Of a stretch of DNA of 64,000 nt, positions 30,690-40,257 are shown in pieces (the first letter of the stretch is position 1; the number at the start of each line of letters is the position of its first letter). The position numbers and the translations under genes are program-made. The DNA is from Lawsonibacter faecis (GTDB lineage: Bacteria; Bacillota; Clostridia; Oscillospirales; Oscillospiraceae): positions 1 to 64,000 of the forward strand of contig NZ_JACOPQ010000005.1 in the NCBI RefSeq assembly GCF_014287675.1, given 5' to 3'. The notes under the pieces were generated by a model, which did no database searches, had not been told where the DNA came from, and worked only from the letters and a program-made list of their open reading frames with translations.

Positions 30690-32711
30690 CTAATGTTCCA
30701 CAGCCAGCCCGATTTTGGCGTAGTAATCGTTCTCCAGAATCAGCTTGGAGTAGAAAAACATATCGTTGACACGGCGCAGGACCTCCGAGGCATAGCCCTC
30801 GGGGACCGCGGCGCCTTCGGCCGGGGTGAAGACGTCCGCCTTGGAGTCGTACCGGCCCAGGTCCGTGATGAAGCTGCGGTCGGAGAGGACCACCAGGGCA
30901 GGGCTCTGGGAGAACACGTCCCGGCCCATCAGCAGGCGGGAGTCGTACTCCAGGCCGAAGAGATTTGAGAGGGTGGGCAGGATGTCCAGAGAGGAACAGG
31001 GCTTTTCCACCGTCACCGGCTCCTCCATGTCCCCGCTCCACAAAATCCAGGTGCTGCGGTATACGTCGAAGCGCATATCCAGATCCTCCCCCGCCAGCTC
31101 GTCCAGCTGGAATTTCTCCATGCCGTAGGGGTAGTGGTCGGCGGAGAGGCAGATGACGGTGTTCTCCAGCTCCCCTGCGGCCTCCAGCTGCCTCAGGAGG
31201 CTTTCCAGGGCCAGGTCCAGCTCCATCTGACAGGCCAGATATGCCCGCGGCCCCTCGCTCATGGGGAGAGACGCCACCGCGTTCCTGTGCTTGTACGCCA
31301 TGGCGTTGCCTGCAAAGGTATAGTTCATGTGGCCGCTGACCGTCATGTAATAGGTGTGGAAGGGCGCTTCCCCCACATACTCGGGGACGGTGAGCTCCAT
31401 CATCTCCAGATCCGACTCCGGCCAGGTGGCCCTTACGTCCAGGCCGTGGCCCAGGCCCTTGTAGACGTAGCCCATGTTGGGGTGGGAGATATCCCGGCTG
31501 TAGTAGTCCCAGGTGTGGTTATGATAGGCGTTGGTCTCATAGCCCAGGCGGCGGAATTGATTTCCAAGGCAGAAGTACATGCTGTTGGAGCCGGACTTGT
31601 ACATGGACCAGACCCCGGGCTTTGGGATGAGGGAGGTGTTGGCTACGTACTCCCCGTCCAGGGTGGAAACCCACCAGAGAGGGTTATAGAAATTCTCAAA
31701 AACAAAGCCCGTGTTGGCCAGGCGGTACAGGGTGGGCGTCAGCGCCTCGTCCACGGCGAAGCGGGAGAAGCCCTCGGCGGTCATCAGAATCAGGTTTTTC
31801 CCGGCGAAGCGGCCGGTATACGCGTTCTGGTCCGTGGGCTGCACCTGGGCGAAGTAGGCGTGCAGCTTTTTCAGCGTCTCGTCGGTCTCCGCCCCGGCGA
31901 GAGCGGCAAAGTCGATGTCCATCGTGTTTTCGCCGTAAACCGCGAAGGTGGGCTCCGGGGCGGCGGTGGGTTCGGCGGGAGGCGCAGAGGGGCCGGGGAC
32001 GGCCGTGGGGACGACCGTGGGCGTCGGCCCCGACTCCGGCTCCGACCCGAAAAAGAGCTGCCTGAGGTCCAGCCGCAGAGTGGTCAGCACGCCGAAGCGG
32101 GCGACCGACAGGTCGGGGACGAAGGTCTCACTGTAGAGGTAGCCGTCGGAGAGGACCCCGGCGGTGGAGGCGTTCACCGCCAGCGCACCGGTCAACTGAA
32201 CTGCAGCGGCGCAGGCGGCCAGCCAAATGAGGGTCCTCCGCCCCGCCCTGGCCTTGGGAGTAAAGGGGCGGCCAAAAAGGCACAATACCGCCGGCGGCGC
32301 CAGCAGCAAAGCGAGGGGCAGCCACGCCTCCCCCACGCCCGCCAGAATATCCCGCCAGAACTGGAGCGCCTGTCCGGCGCCGCCCAGGGAGTAGACCGTC
32401 AGGAAGGTCTTGAATATGGTGAAATAGACCGTCTGGACCAGGAGCCAGAACGTGAGAAGAGCCGAGAGGACCACGGAGCACCGGCGGTTTCCACGCTCCC
32501 CCCAGAGGCAGCAGAAAAAGTCGCAGACCAGGCCCAGGGCCAGGGAAAAGAGCAGGGTAAAGCCGATGCCCCGGTCGAGGGCCGCGCCGAAGGCCCAGCA
32601 CCTGACCACAAGCTCCTGGCAGAAAATTACCGCCGGGAACCAGAGCAGGGGCAGATAGGGTACGGCGCGGCCCAGGCCCGTATCCGGCTTTTGTAGGCGT
32701 GTTCCCTTCAT
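30690..32711 (-). CDS. LtaS-family membrane sulfatase (lipoteichoic acid synthase-like)
   Basis: The 673-residue protein has about five N-terminal transmembrane helices (to about 190), a Pro/Thr linker at about 245-275 and an extracellular alkaline-phosphatase/sulfatase fold. Key elements are NLILMTAEGFSRF, STLDGEY with the likely nucleophile Thr, and SADHYPYG for metal binding. LtaS-type enzymes polymerise glycerol phosphate from phosphatidylglycerol on the outer face of the membrane. Other members transfer phosphoethanolamine or other phosphoglycerol groups, so the exact product is uncertain. GAGAGGGTG precedes ATG 32711. Confidence 0.87.
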   Translation of the reverse strand: MKGTRLQKPDTGLGRAVPYLPLLWFPAVIFCQELVVRCWAFGAALDRGIGFTLLFSLALGLVCDFFCCLWGERGNRRCSVVLSALLTFWLLVQTVYFTIFKTFLTVYSLGGAGQALQFWRDILAGVGEAWLPLALLLAPPAVLCLFGRPFTPKARAGRRTLIWLAACAAAVQLTGALAVNASTAGVLSDGYLYSETFVPDLSVARFGVLTTLRLDLRQLFFGSEPESGPTPTVVPTAVPGPSAPPAEPTAAPEPTFAVYGENTMDIDFAALAGAETDETLKKLHAYFAQVQPTDQNAYTGRFAGKNLILMTAEGFSRFAVDEALTPTLYRLANTGFVFENFYNPLWWVSTLDGEYVANTSLIPKPGVWSMYKSGSNSMYFCLGNQFRRLGYETNAYHNHTWDYYSRDISHPNMGYVYKGLGHGLDVRATWPESDLEMMELTVPEYVGEAPFHTYYMTVSGHMNYTFAGNAMAYKHRNAVASLPMSEGPRAYLACQMELDLALESLLRQLEAAGELENTVICLSADHYPYGMEKFQLDELAGEDLDMRFDVYRSTWILWSGDMEEPVTVEKPCSSLDILPTLSNLFGLEYDSRLLMGRDVFSQSPALVVLSDRSFITDLGRYDSKADVFTPAEGAAVPEGYASEVLRRVNDMFFYSKLILENDYYAKIGLAVEH

Positions 32712-32845
32712 AGCGGCACCCTCTCTCTTTCTGTGGGAAACGGGGCGCTGCGGCACGGCGGGCCGGGACTAGAGTCCCCGGCAGTCGTGTGCATGGGCGT
32801 TTTGCTGAGAGCAGCTTCCCCGGACGCCGAAACCTGTTTTTCAGC

Positions 32846-33448
32846 TCACAGGCCCGCAGCGCCCTGATGCAGGAGGTCCAGGGCCCGCCGGTAGTCCTCG
32901 GGGCGGTTCACATTCAGGAGCACCCGGTCCAGATCCCAGCCCGGCAGCTCCGCCTCCGCCACCTGACGGACCTCCACCAGGGGGAAAAAGGCGCGGAAAG
33001 CCCGCTCCCCGGCGTCCAGGCAGGCGGTGATGTGGGGCAGGCAGCTCCGTCCGTAAACCGCGAAGGTGGGTTCCCGCCCGCCCTGGCCGCGGCGGATGAT
33101 GCAAACGTCGGCATTCCCCCGCAGCTCCACCAGCCGCCGGGCCAGATCGGCGTCGGCAAAGGGCAGGTCCACGGCGGTGAGGAAAACCGTCCGGGCGTCG
33201 GTGAGGGTGAAGGCCGCCTCCAGCCCCGCCAGGGGGCCTGCCCCCCGGCGCTGGTCGGGCAGCTCCGGGAGTCCCAGGCCCGGATATCGGCCCGGCCGGT
33301 CCACCGAGACCGCCGCCGCGTCGAAAACGCCCTGATACTTCCGGGCCGTGGCCTCCAGCAGGGGCACGCCGTCAAAGGGAAGCGTCCCCTTGTCCCGGCC
33401 CATGCGCCGGGACTGCCCGCCCGCCAGAATGACCGCCAACGTATCCAT
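32846..33448 (-). CDS. mobA: Molybdenum cofactor guanylyltransferase
   Basis: The 200-residue protein starts MDTLAVILAGGQSRRMGRDK, the MobA nucleotide-binding loop, followed by FDGVPLLE and FLTAVDLPFAD (metal site). MobA joins GMP to molybdopterin to make the MGD cofactor. GGAGACGG precedes ATG 33448; the in-frame ATG at 33508 is further upstream without a site. No molybdoenzyme or other moco gene lies in the window. An imperfect palindrome near 32762-32782 follows the gene. Confidence 0.88.
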   Translation of the reverse strand: MDTLAVILAGGQSRRMGRDKGTLPFDGVPLLEATARKYQGVFDAAAVSVDRPGRYPGLGLPELPDQRRGAGPLAGLEAAFTLTDARTVFLTAVDLPFADADLARRLVELRGNADVCIIRRGQGGREPTFAVYGRSCLPHITACLDAGERAFRAFFPLVEVRQVAEAELPGWDLDRVLLNVNRPEDYRRALDLLHQGAAGL

Positions 33449-33594
33449 GTTTCCGTCTCCTCTCCCCTGTGGGAATAAGTGTTTCAACCATTTTTTACAG
33501 TCTATCAAATTTTTTCAGTTCTGTATAGAACCCCTTCCAATTCCATATCCTTTTGGGTAGAAATCAATTGCTGAAAATATGGAGGAAACACCAC

Positions 33595-34737
33595 ATGAAA
33601 AAATTGCTGGCGGCCGCTCTGGCGGCCGCGCTTCTGGTCCTCCCCGCCGCCCCGGCCTCCGCCGTCTCCGGCGCGCCGGCCACCGACTGCGGCTCCGCCA
33701 TCCTGATGGAGAAGGAGACCGGGACCATCCTCTTTGAGCAGAATTCCCACGACAAGCTGGAGCCCGCCAGCGTCACAAAGGTCATGACCCTCCTGCTGGT
33801 GATGGAGGCCATCGACTCGGGCCGCCTCTCCATGGACGACATGGTGCAGGTATCCGCCCACGCCGCCGGCATGGGCGGCAGCCAGGTGTATATGAAGGAG
33901 GGCGAACAGTTTTCCGTCCACGACATGCTCAAGTGCGTGGCGGTGGTGTCCGGCAACGACGCCGCCGTGGCTCTCGCAGAGCACCTGGCCGGGAGCGAGG
34001 AGGGCTTCGTGGAGCGGATGAATGAGCGCGCCGCCGAGCTGGGCATGAGCGACACCCACTTCCTCAACTGCACCGGCCTGCCCGCGGCGGGCCATCTGAC
34101 CAGCGCCCACGACATCGCCCTCATGTCCCGGGAGCTGATTTTGAACCACCCGGGCATCCGGGAGTTCACCACCATCTGGATGGACTCCATCCGGGACGGG
34201 GCCTTCCAGCTGGCCAACACCAATAAGCTCATCCGTTTCTACGAGGGGGCCACGGGGCTGAAAACCGGGTCCACCGACTCCGCGCTCTACTGCCTCTCCG
34301 CCACGGCGGAGCGGGACGGGATGGAGCTCATCGCCGTGGTGATGAAGGCCCCTACCTCCGAGAAGCGGTTTGAGACCGCCAAGAGCCTCCTGAGCTTCGG
34401 CTTTGCCAACTACACCCTCATGGATGTGCAGCCCAACCAGGCCCTGCCCCCCATCGACGTGCTGCTGGGCACCAGGGACCAGGTACAGCCCCAGCTCAGC
34501 CGGTCCAGCCGCATTCTCATCGACAAGGCCGATGTGAACAGCGTCACCACCGAGCTGAGCCTCTGCGAAAATGTGGAAGCCCCCGTGGAGCAGGGGCAGA
34601 AGCTGGGCGAGATGGTGGTGAAGGTAAACGGCGAGACCCTGCAGACCATCCCCATCGTCGCCGGGGAGGCCGTGGAACGGCTCACTGTGCCCGGTATCTT
34701 CATGAAATTCCTCAAGACCCTCTTTATGGCGGGGTAA
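33595..34737 (+). CDS. dacF: D-alanyl-D-alanine carboxypeptidase (DacF-type PBP5 family)
   Basis: The 380-residue protein has a signal peptide (MKKLLAAALAAALLVLPAA) and a penicillin-binding transpeptidase fold: S59-x-x-K62 in SVTK, SGN and KTG. It removes the terminal D-Ala from peptidoglycan stem peptides outside the membrane. The C-terminal part after about 270 is the PBP5-like beta domain, and the end IFMKFLKTLFM is a likely amphipathic membrane anchor. GGAGG lies before ATG 33595. The gene is divergent from mobA and convergent with the SLH/GLUG gene. The dacF rather than dacA or dacB name is by resemblance. Confidence 0.93.
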   Translation: MKKLLAAALAAALLVLPAAPASAVSGAPATDCGSAILMEKETGTILFEQNSHDKLEPASVTKVMTLLLVMEAIDSGRLSMDDMVQVSAHAAGMGGSQVYMKEGEQFSVHDMLKCVAVVSGNDAAVALAEHLAGSEEGFVERMNERAAELGMSDTHFLNCTGLPAAGHLTSAHDIALMSRELILNHPGIREFTTIWMDSIRDGAFQLANTNKLIRFYEGATGLKTGSTDSALYCLSATAERDGMELIAVVMKAPTSEKRFETAKSLLSFGFANYTLMDVQPNQALPPIDVLLGTRDQVQPQLSRSSRILIDKADVNSVTTELSLCENVEAPVEQGQKLGEMVVKVNGETLQTIPIVAGEAVERLTVPGIFMKFLKTLFMAG

Positions 34738-34746
34738 AATACAGAA

Positions 34747-34795
34747 AAAACAGCCGGGGGTTCCCGCCGAATCGGCGGGAACCCCCGGCTGTTTT
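34747..34795. terminator. Long perfect bidirectional terminator
   Basis: A hairpin of over 20 bp (AAAACAGCCGGGGGTTCCCG with its complement) flanked by A- and T-tracts, serving the convergent dacF and SLH/GLUG genes. Confidence 0.92.
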
Positions 34796-34798
34796 AAG

Positions 34799-37063
34799 TC
34801 AGCTCTGGGCGGCGCGCTGGGCGGCGGCGTCACATCCGCGAAGGATGGGCAAGGCGCCGCTTTTGTCCCAGACCGTCTCGTAGTCCCAGCCGCTGGTCTG
34901 GTAGAAAGAACTTTTTTGAGCTTGCGCCGCGTTGGTCATATCCATACAGGCGGTAACAGGACCCTCGGTCCAGGAGCCGTAGGAAATGGCGTTCTCCGGG
35001 GCGAACTTCGACGTGCCTAGGGCGAAGCAGTTGGATATACTGCCCTTCATGCGCCCGGTGATCCCGCCGTAATGTCCGCCGTCCCCGGGCACGGCGCAGC
35101 CGGAGGCGTTGGCCCAGCAGTCGGAGATGATTCCCTTTTCATAGACCGCTCCGGCGATGCCGCCCACGTTAATGAAGGCGTACCGGTCGTCCGCGACGGA
35201 GACCGCGGGCTTTGCCCAGCTGCCCCGGATGGTCCCGGCCTCCAGATGCCCCACAATGCCGCCGCAGTCGCTCTGGAAGTCCGCGCCGGAGGCGGTCACT
35301 TTGGCCGCGGACCAACAGTTCTCCACGACGCCCAGGGCCTCGTCCGTCATGGTAATGTCCTCACCGACATAGGTGAGATTCCCGACCAGCCCGCCGGCGC
35401 TGGTATGGTAGCCGCCCTGGACGGACACCTCCGCCGTGGAGCCGCAGGCTTGAATGTGAATCACCCGCTCTTCGGCAGGGGGCGCGTACGGTTTTGTATC
35501 GGGGAAGGGCGTGTTTATCGCCTCGGAGGTGTAAGACGCGGGAGACACCACCCCCACCAGACCGCCCGCGTTCGCATCTGCCCTGTCCCCGGAAAGAAGG
35601 ACGGACACGCGTCCGGCGCCCGTGCAGCCGGTCAAGCTGCCTTTGCCTATCGTACCTGCCAGGCCGCCGACGTAGATGCGCTTCTCCTCCGCCCCGGAAT
35701 AGCGCACGGTCATGTCCATTTCAGTCGTGCAGTTTACCAGAGTTCCGCTCACTCTCCCGGCAAGCCCGCCGACCTGGATCCTCTGGAGCTTCACTCCGTC
35801 GTCCACCGTCAGGTCAAGGGTACCGGCCAGCGCCAGGTCGGTACAGCTTCCGTACCACACCCGAAACAGCCCATATTCTCCCAGGCTGAGGGGGGCGCTG
35901 GCGGCATTGCCCCGCATGTGGTAGGTCAGCGTGTGGCCGTTGCCGTTGAGGTCGGCTTTCATCAGAGAAACGTCCAGGCTCCCCTGCATTTCGGGGAGCT
36001 CGATATCGTTTTGCAGCTCAAAACAGATGGGGACGTTGGGTGTATAGGGAAAGCCGTCCAGCAGCAGGAACTGCTCCGCCGTTTCAATGAGGTAGGGGCT
36101 GCGCTTGGTGCCGATGCCCCCCGCAAAGCGCATGTCGGGCACCTGCTTGGGGTCGGTCAGGTCCAGCCGCTTGTCCGAGACGGAGTGGATCCCCTCCTCC
36201 GTCCAGGGCTTGCCGCCCTCCGAGACGCCCCACACTTCCAGCATAAGGCTTATGTAGGTTTTAAATTCCGACGCGGAGAAGAGGACGCCGCCGTCAGCGG
36301 CGCCTGCCGTCAGATAGACCTTGCCCATATTGGTATAGCTGTAGTTCGGAATAGGGGTATAGCTGATGGTCACGCCGCCGCAGGCAACCAGTGCGACCTG
36401 GTCCGCGGCCATGGTATACTGCCCCGGCTCACTGATATAGACGTCGAACAGGTTGTCAATGACCGAAATGACCTCGGCGCGGGTCACGGCGTCTTTCGGA
36501 TGGAAGGCCCCATCCGAGGCGCCCTTCAGGATTTTTTGCTTGAAGAGGGCGGAAATACGGTAAAAATAAGCGGAATCAATGGCCGCACTGTCCGAAATGC
36601 CCTCAATTTCTCCCGTACCGTCCCCATCGCCGCCAAACTGGAACGCCTTGGCGACCATATAAAAGGCCTCCTCACGGCTGAGCGGCTCGTCCGGGCGTAT
36701 GAGGCCGTCCCGGCCGAGGGCAATGCCGTAGGCATTCATGGTAATCAGGCTCTCGTAATACCAGGCGGCGGGGGAGGCGTCCTCAAACGTGTGGCCGCTT
36801 TTCGGTTCGCAGCCCCAGATACGGTAGAGAACCTCCGAGAGCTGGGCGCGGGTGACGGGGTCGTTGGGGCCGAAGCTCCCATCGGGGTACCCCTTGAGAA
36901 TGCCGGAATCCGACCATCGCGCAATCGCTCTCCGGGCCCAGTGCCCTTCCACATCCGGGTAATCCGCCGCCGAGACGGACGCGCACAGGAACAGCGCACA
37001 GAGCAAGGCGCAGCAGAAAAGCGAGCCGATGAGCCGCACCGCAGATTTTCCATGCCATGTCAT
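34799..37063 (-). CDS. Secreted SLH-domain protein with GLUG repeats
   Basis: The 754-residue protein has a signal peptide ending near VSAAD, then three SLH motifs at about 33-215 (YPDVEGHWARRAIARW, GILKGYPDGSFGPNDPVTRA and later copies) that anchor it to the wall. From about 430 there are repeated GLUG-type motifs (VGGLAGRV, VGGLAGTI, AGGLVGVV, AGGLVGNL, CGGIVGHL, VGGIAGAV), which form a right-handed beta-helix typical of adhesins and other surface proteins. GGGAGGG precedes ATG 37063. Binding partner unknown. Confidence 0.9.
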   Translation of the reverse strand: MTWHGKSAVRLIGSLFCCALLCALFLCASVSAADYPDVEGHWARRAIARWSDSGILKGYPDGSFGPNDPVTRAQLSEVLYRIWGCEPKSGHTFEDASPAAWYYESLITMNAYGIALGRDGLIRPDEPLSREEAFYMVAKAFQFGGDGDGTGEIEGISDSAAIDSAYFYRISALFKQKILKGASDGAFHPKDAVTRAEVISVIDNLFDVYISEPGQYTMAADQVALVACGGVTISYTPIPNYSYTNMGKVYLTAGAADGGVLFSASEFKTYISLMLEVWGVSEGGKPWTEEGIHSVSDKRLDLTDPKQVPDMRFAGGIGTKRSPYLIETAEQFLLLDGFPYTPNVPICFELQNDIELPEMQGSLDVSLMKADLNGNGHTLTYHMRGNAASAPLSLGEYGLFRVWYGSCTDLALAGTLDLTVDDGVKLQRIQVGGLAGRVSGTLVNCTTEMDMTVRYSGAEEKRIYVGGLAGTIGKGSLTGCTGAGRVSVLLSGDRADANAGGLVGVVSPASYTSEAINTPFPDTKPYAPPAEERVIHIQACGSTAEVSVQGGYHTSAGGLVGNLTYVGEDITMTDEALGVVENCWSAAKVTASGADFQSDCGGIVGHLEAGTIRGSWAKPAVSVADDRYAFINVGGIAGAVYEKGIISDCWANASGCAVPGDGGHYGGITGRMKGSISNCFALGTSKFAPENAISYGSWTEGPVTACMDMTNAAQAQKSSFYQTSGWDYETVWDKSGALPILRGCDAAAQRAAQS

Positions 37064-37101
37064 GCAGAATCCCTCCCACCTTTATCTTGATTTCCGTTTT
37101 T

Positions 37102-37130
37102 ATAATACTACCGCATCTTCCGGTTGCCAA
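37102..37130 (-). promoter_or_regulatory. Promoter of the SLH/GLUG gene
   Basis: On the minus strand TTGGCA, 17 bases, TATTAT. Its -35 box overlaps that of the divergent XRE promoter. Confidence 0.65.
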
Positions 37131-37152
37131 GCCCCTCCGGGGCTGTTACAAT
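37124..37152 (+). promoter_or_regulatory. Promoter of the XRE regulator gene
   Basis: TTGCCA, 17 bases, TACAAT. The spacer holds CCCCTCCGGGG, a palindrome that could bind the regulator. Confidence 0.65.
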
Positions 37153-37191
37153 ACTATAAAGTAAACCACAGTTACACGGGGAGGGAATGCC

Positions 37192-37770
37192 ATGACCCTG
37201 GGACAGAAGATTAAAGAGGCCCGCCTGAGCCGGGGCATGACGCAGAAGGAGCTGGTGGGGGACGCCATCACCCGCAATATGCTCTCCAAAATCGAGAACG
37301 ACAGCGCCGCCCCCTCCATGCGCACCCTGGAGTACCTGGCCGGTGCGCTGGGCCTGCCGGCCGGCTATTTTCTCGATCAGGCACCCATCTCCGACGGCAC
37401 CGTGCCCGACGGGTTGGACGAGGCCCGGGCAGCCTACCGCCAGCGCCGCTGGTCCGACTGTCTGGCCGCCCTGGAGGCCGACTCCAGAGCCGGAACCTCC
37501 GACGAGGGCTATCTCCTCCACGCACACGCGGGGGCCTATGCCGCCCGAGAGGCCCTGGACGCCGGTCAGTTTGCCGCCGCCCGGGAGCTGGCGGAGACCG
37601 CCCAGTACTATAATCAGGAGGGGCTCTATATGAGCTCCCATCTGGCCGCTCAGCTCGCCCTGATTTTGGGCGAGTGCCTCACCCGTATGGGCGAGGAGGG
37701 GTACGAGTCCCAGCGCGCAGCCTTCCTGCGCGCCTTTGAAGCGCTGGAAGCCCAGCATAAAATTCTCTAG
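37192..37770 (+). CDS. XRE family transcriptional regulator with TPR-like C-terminus
   Basis: The 192-residue protein has an N-terminal Cro/C1 HTH (QKIKEARLSRGMTQKELVG, then ITRNMLSKIENDSAAPSM) to about residue 64. Its helical C-terminal part (about 75-190) resembles the TPR sensors of clostridial and RRNPP-like regulators. GGGAGGG precedes the ATG. It is divergent from the SLH/GLUG surface protein with overlapping promoters, so it may repress or balance that gene; this is inferred from position only. Confidence 0.87.
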   Translation: MTLGQKIKEARLSRGMTQKELVGDAITRNMLSKIENDSAAPSMRTLEYLAGALGLPAGYFLDQAPISDGTVPDGLDEARAAYRQRRWSDCLAALEADSRAGTSDEGYLLHAHAGAYAAREALDAGQFAAARELAETAQYYNQEGLYMSSHLAAQLALILGECLTRMGEEGYESQRAAFLRAFEALEAQHKIL

Positions 37771-37809
37771 CGGCAGAAGCCGTCCGCAGTCGGACGGCTT
37801 CTGCCGTTT
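37771..37809 (+). terminator. Terminator of the XRE gene
   Basis: A perfect 16-bp stem CGGCAGAAGCCGTCCG with its complement, loop CAGT, then TTTCCTT, directly after the stop codon. Confidence 0.85.
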
Positions 37810-38092
37810 CCTTATTCTGTATAACAATAATTTTTACAAACCTGTTAGTTGCGCCTAATTATACCAATTCCACTCCATATCTATCGGATTTCCCCTCTTT
37901 GTGGTATGATATGTTCTCCATGCTCTTTTCCCACGAAAATGGGAACTAGTCCTTGACGTGTCCCCCGCTTCGTTGTATAATTTACACAAATAAATTGACG
38001 CAAGAATAGCTGTTTGTGTCATTTTGCCAAGCAAAGAATTTTCTTTTTTCTTATTTTTGGTAAATTTCCCAACCACTTTGGAGGTGTTCCCC
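37810..38092 (+). promoter_or_regulatory. Leader region of the glycogen operon
   Basis: This AT-rich, gene-free stretch carries one very good promoter, at 37953-37981, and a leader of about 105 bases to glgB that is T-rich with a GGAGGTG ribosome site. No riboswitch fold or small ORF was recognised. A TATGAT-like box near 37903 has no matching -35 box. Confidence 0.55.
37953..37981 (+). promoter_or_regulatory. Sigma-A promoter of the glg operon
   Basis: TTGACG, 17 bases and a perfect TATAAT, upstream of glgB. Confidence 0.85.
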
Positions 38093-40108
38093 ATGGCCGC
38101 ACAAAAGCTAACCGCCCCGGCGCCCCGTCCCGACACCCCGCTCGGCCTCTTTCTCAGCGGAGGCAACTGCCATGCCCAGAATTATTTAGGCTCCCATCCG
38201 GATGTCCGGGACGGGGCCGCCGGATACGTCTTCCGGGTCTGGGCCCCCCACGCCAGGCAGGCCGCCGTCATGGGGGACTTCAACGGCTGGTCGGACGAGA
38301 GCCACCCGATGACGCGCCTGGAGGGCGGCGTATGGGAGACCTTTATCCCCGGGCTGAACCGCTACGATGCCTATAAATACGCCATCCATACCGCGGACGG
38401 CCGGGTGCTGGCCAAGGCCGATCCCTACGCCTTCCACGCGGAGACCCGCCCCGGAACCGCCTCCAAGCTCTACGACCTCTCGGGCTACCAGTGGGGAGAC
38501 AAGGGCTGGCTGGAGCATCGGAAGAAGAGCCCGGTCTATGAGAATCCCCTGAATATCTACGAGGTCCACCTGGGCTCCTGGCGGCGCACCGGCGAGGGGG
38601 AATTCCTCAGCTACCGGACCATCGCGGAGTATCTGGTGCCCTACGTGAAGGAGATGGGCTTCACCCATGTGGAGCTGATGCCCGTCACCGAGCACCCCCT
38701 GGACGCCTCCTGGGGCTACCAGTGCACCGGCTACTTCGCGGCCACCAGCCGCTTCGGCACCCCTCACGACCTGATGTACCTCATCGACCAGCTCCACCAG
38801 GCGGGGGTCGGTGTCATTCTGGACTGGGTGCCCGCCCACTTCCCCAAGGACGCTTTCGGCCTCTACGAGTTCGACGGCTCGGCCTGCTACGAGTACGCCG
38901 ACCCCAGGAAGGGCGAGCACGCCGACTGGGGCACCCGTGTGTTTGACTACGGCAGGAACGAGGTCCGCTCGTTCCTCTACTCCTCCGCCCTCTTCTGGCT
39001 GGAGCAGTACCACATCGACGGCCTGCGGGTGGACGCGGTGGCGTCCATGCTGTACCTGGACTACAGCCGCGAGGCCGGGCAGTGGGTGCCCAACATCCAC
39101 GGCGGCCGGGAGAACTTGGAAGCCATTGAGTTCCTGCGGGAGCTGAACACCAGCGTCTTCACCCGCCACGGCGACGTGCTGATGATTGCCGAGGAGTCCA
39201 CCGCCTGGCCCCTGGTGTCCCACCCGGTGAGCGAGGGAGGGCTGGGGTTCAACCTGAAGTGGAACATGGGCTGGATGAACGACATCGTCCACTACATGAC
39301 ATTGGACCCCTACTTCCGGCAGTACAACCACAAGGATATCACGTTCTCCCTGGTGTACGCCTTCTCCGAAAACTTCATTCTCCCCCTCTCCCACGACGAG
39401 GTGGTGCATATGAAGGGCTCCTTCCTGAATAAGATGCCCGGCGAGTATCTGGAGAAGTTCTCCGGCGTGCGGGCGTTCTACGCCTATATGCTCACCCACC
39501 CGGGTAAAAAGCTGCTGATGATGGGCAGCGAGTTCGGCCAGTGGAACGAGTGGCACTTCGAGTACTCCCTGGACTGGCACCTGATGGAGAACCGGGAAAA
39601 CCAGGAGACCAGGCAATTCTTCAAGGACGCCAACGCCTTCTACCTTGCCCACAAGGAGCTCTGGGAGCTGGACTTCTCCTGGGAGGGCTTCCAGTGGCTC
39701 TGCGCGGACGACAACCACAATAACTGCGCGTCCTTCCTCCGCAAGGACAAGAAGGGCGATTTTCTGCTGGTGGCCTGCAACTTCTCCCCCGTCCACCGGC
39801 CCGGCTACCGGCTGGGCGCCCCCTGCCGGGGCACCTACCAGTGCGTGTTCAACACCGACGACGAGCGCTACGGCGGCGCCGGCCTGGGCGACAAGGCCCC
39901 CATTGACAGCGAGGATGCGGGGTGCCACGGGCAGGAGCAGTCCCTGGTGCTGGATCTGCCCCCCATGAGCGCGGTCATCTATCGGTGCATCCGCAAGAAG
40001 CCCGCGCTTAAGAAGAAGACCGCGCTGGTCAAGACCGACGCGGGGAAAATTACCGTCCCCGCCGTCAAGAAAAAGGCGGCGGCCCCGGCGGTGAAGAAGA
40101 ACATTTAG
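38093..40108 (+). CDS. glgB: 1,4-alpha-glucan branching enzyme
   Basis: GlgB cuts alpha-1,4 glucan and re-attaches the piece by an alpha-1,6 bond. The 671-residue protein has an N-terminal CBM48 domain (YVFRVWAPHARQAAVMGDFN), the GH13 barrel with nucleophile D314 in GLRVDAVASM and acid/base E367 in MIAEES, and a C-terminal beta domain. The start is ATG 38093 after GGAGGTG. The last roughly 37 residues are an unusual Lys/Ala/Pro-rich tail (KKPALKKKTALVK, then AVKKKAAAPAVKKNI) beyond the normal family end. Confidence 0.96.
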   Translation: MAAQKLTAPAPRPDTPLGLFLSGGNCHAQNYLGSHPDVRDGAAGYVFRVWAPHARQAAVMGDFNGWSDESHPMTRLEGGVWETFIPGLNRYDAYKYAIHTADGRVLAKADPYAFHAETRPGTASKLYDLSGYQWGDKGWLEHRKKSPVYENPLNIYEVHLGSWRRTGEGEFLSYRTIAEYLVPYVKEMGFTHVELMPVTEHPLDASWGYQCTGYFAATSRFGTPHDLMYLIDQLHQAGVGVILDWVPAHFPKDAFGLYEFDGSACYEYADPRKGEHADWGTRVFDYGRNEVRSFLYSSALFWLEQYHIDGLRVDAVASMLYLDYSREAGQWVPNIHGGRENLEAIEFLRELNTSVFTRHGDVLMIAEESTAWPLVSHPVSEGGLGFNLKWNMGWMNDIVHYMTLDPYFRQYNHKDITFSLVYAFSENFILPLSHDEVVHMKGSFLNKMPGEYLEKFSGVRAFYAYMLTHPGKKLLMMGSEFGQWNEWHFEYSLDWHLMENRENQETRQFFKDANAFYLAHKELWELDFSWEGFQWLCADDNHNNCASFLRKDKKGDFLLVACNFSPVHRPGYRLGAPCRGTYQCVFNTDDERYGGAGLGDKAPIDSEDAGCHGQEQSLVLDLPPMSAVIYRCIRKKPALKKKTALVKTDAGKITVPAVKKKAAAPAVKKNI

Positions 40109-40257
40109 CCCAGCCCGGACGGAATCGGTGCTCCCGGCCGTCCGGCGGCGGCGCGCGGAGTACGCGGTACGGCCCGTGGGCCGTCCCCGGAAGACAGTTA
40201 AAATCCCGGCGTGACAAGCAAAGAGCGCGTTACCACCAATAAGCAGAGGTGTTGTAT

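Noticed and set aside
32846..33448. Molybdenum enzyme cluster around mobA
   Set aside because: Neighbours are an LtaS-like protein and a DacF carboxypeptidase; no molybdoenzyme or other cofactor gene is present.
37810..38092. Possible riboswitch in the glgB leader
   Set aside because: The leader is T-rich and short after the promoter, with no conserved aptamer pattern that I could recognise.
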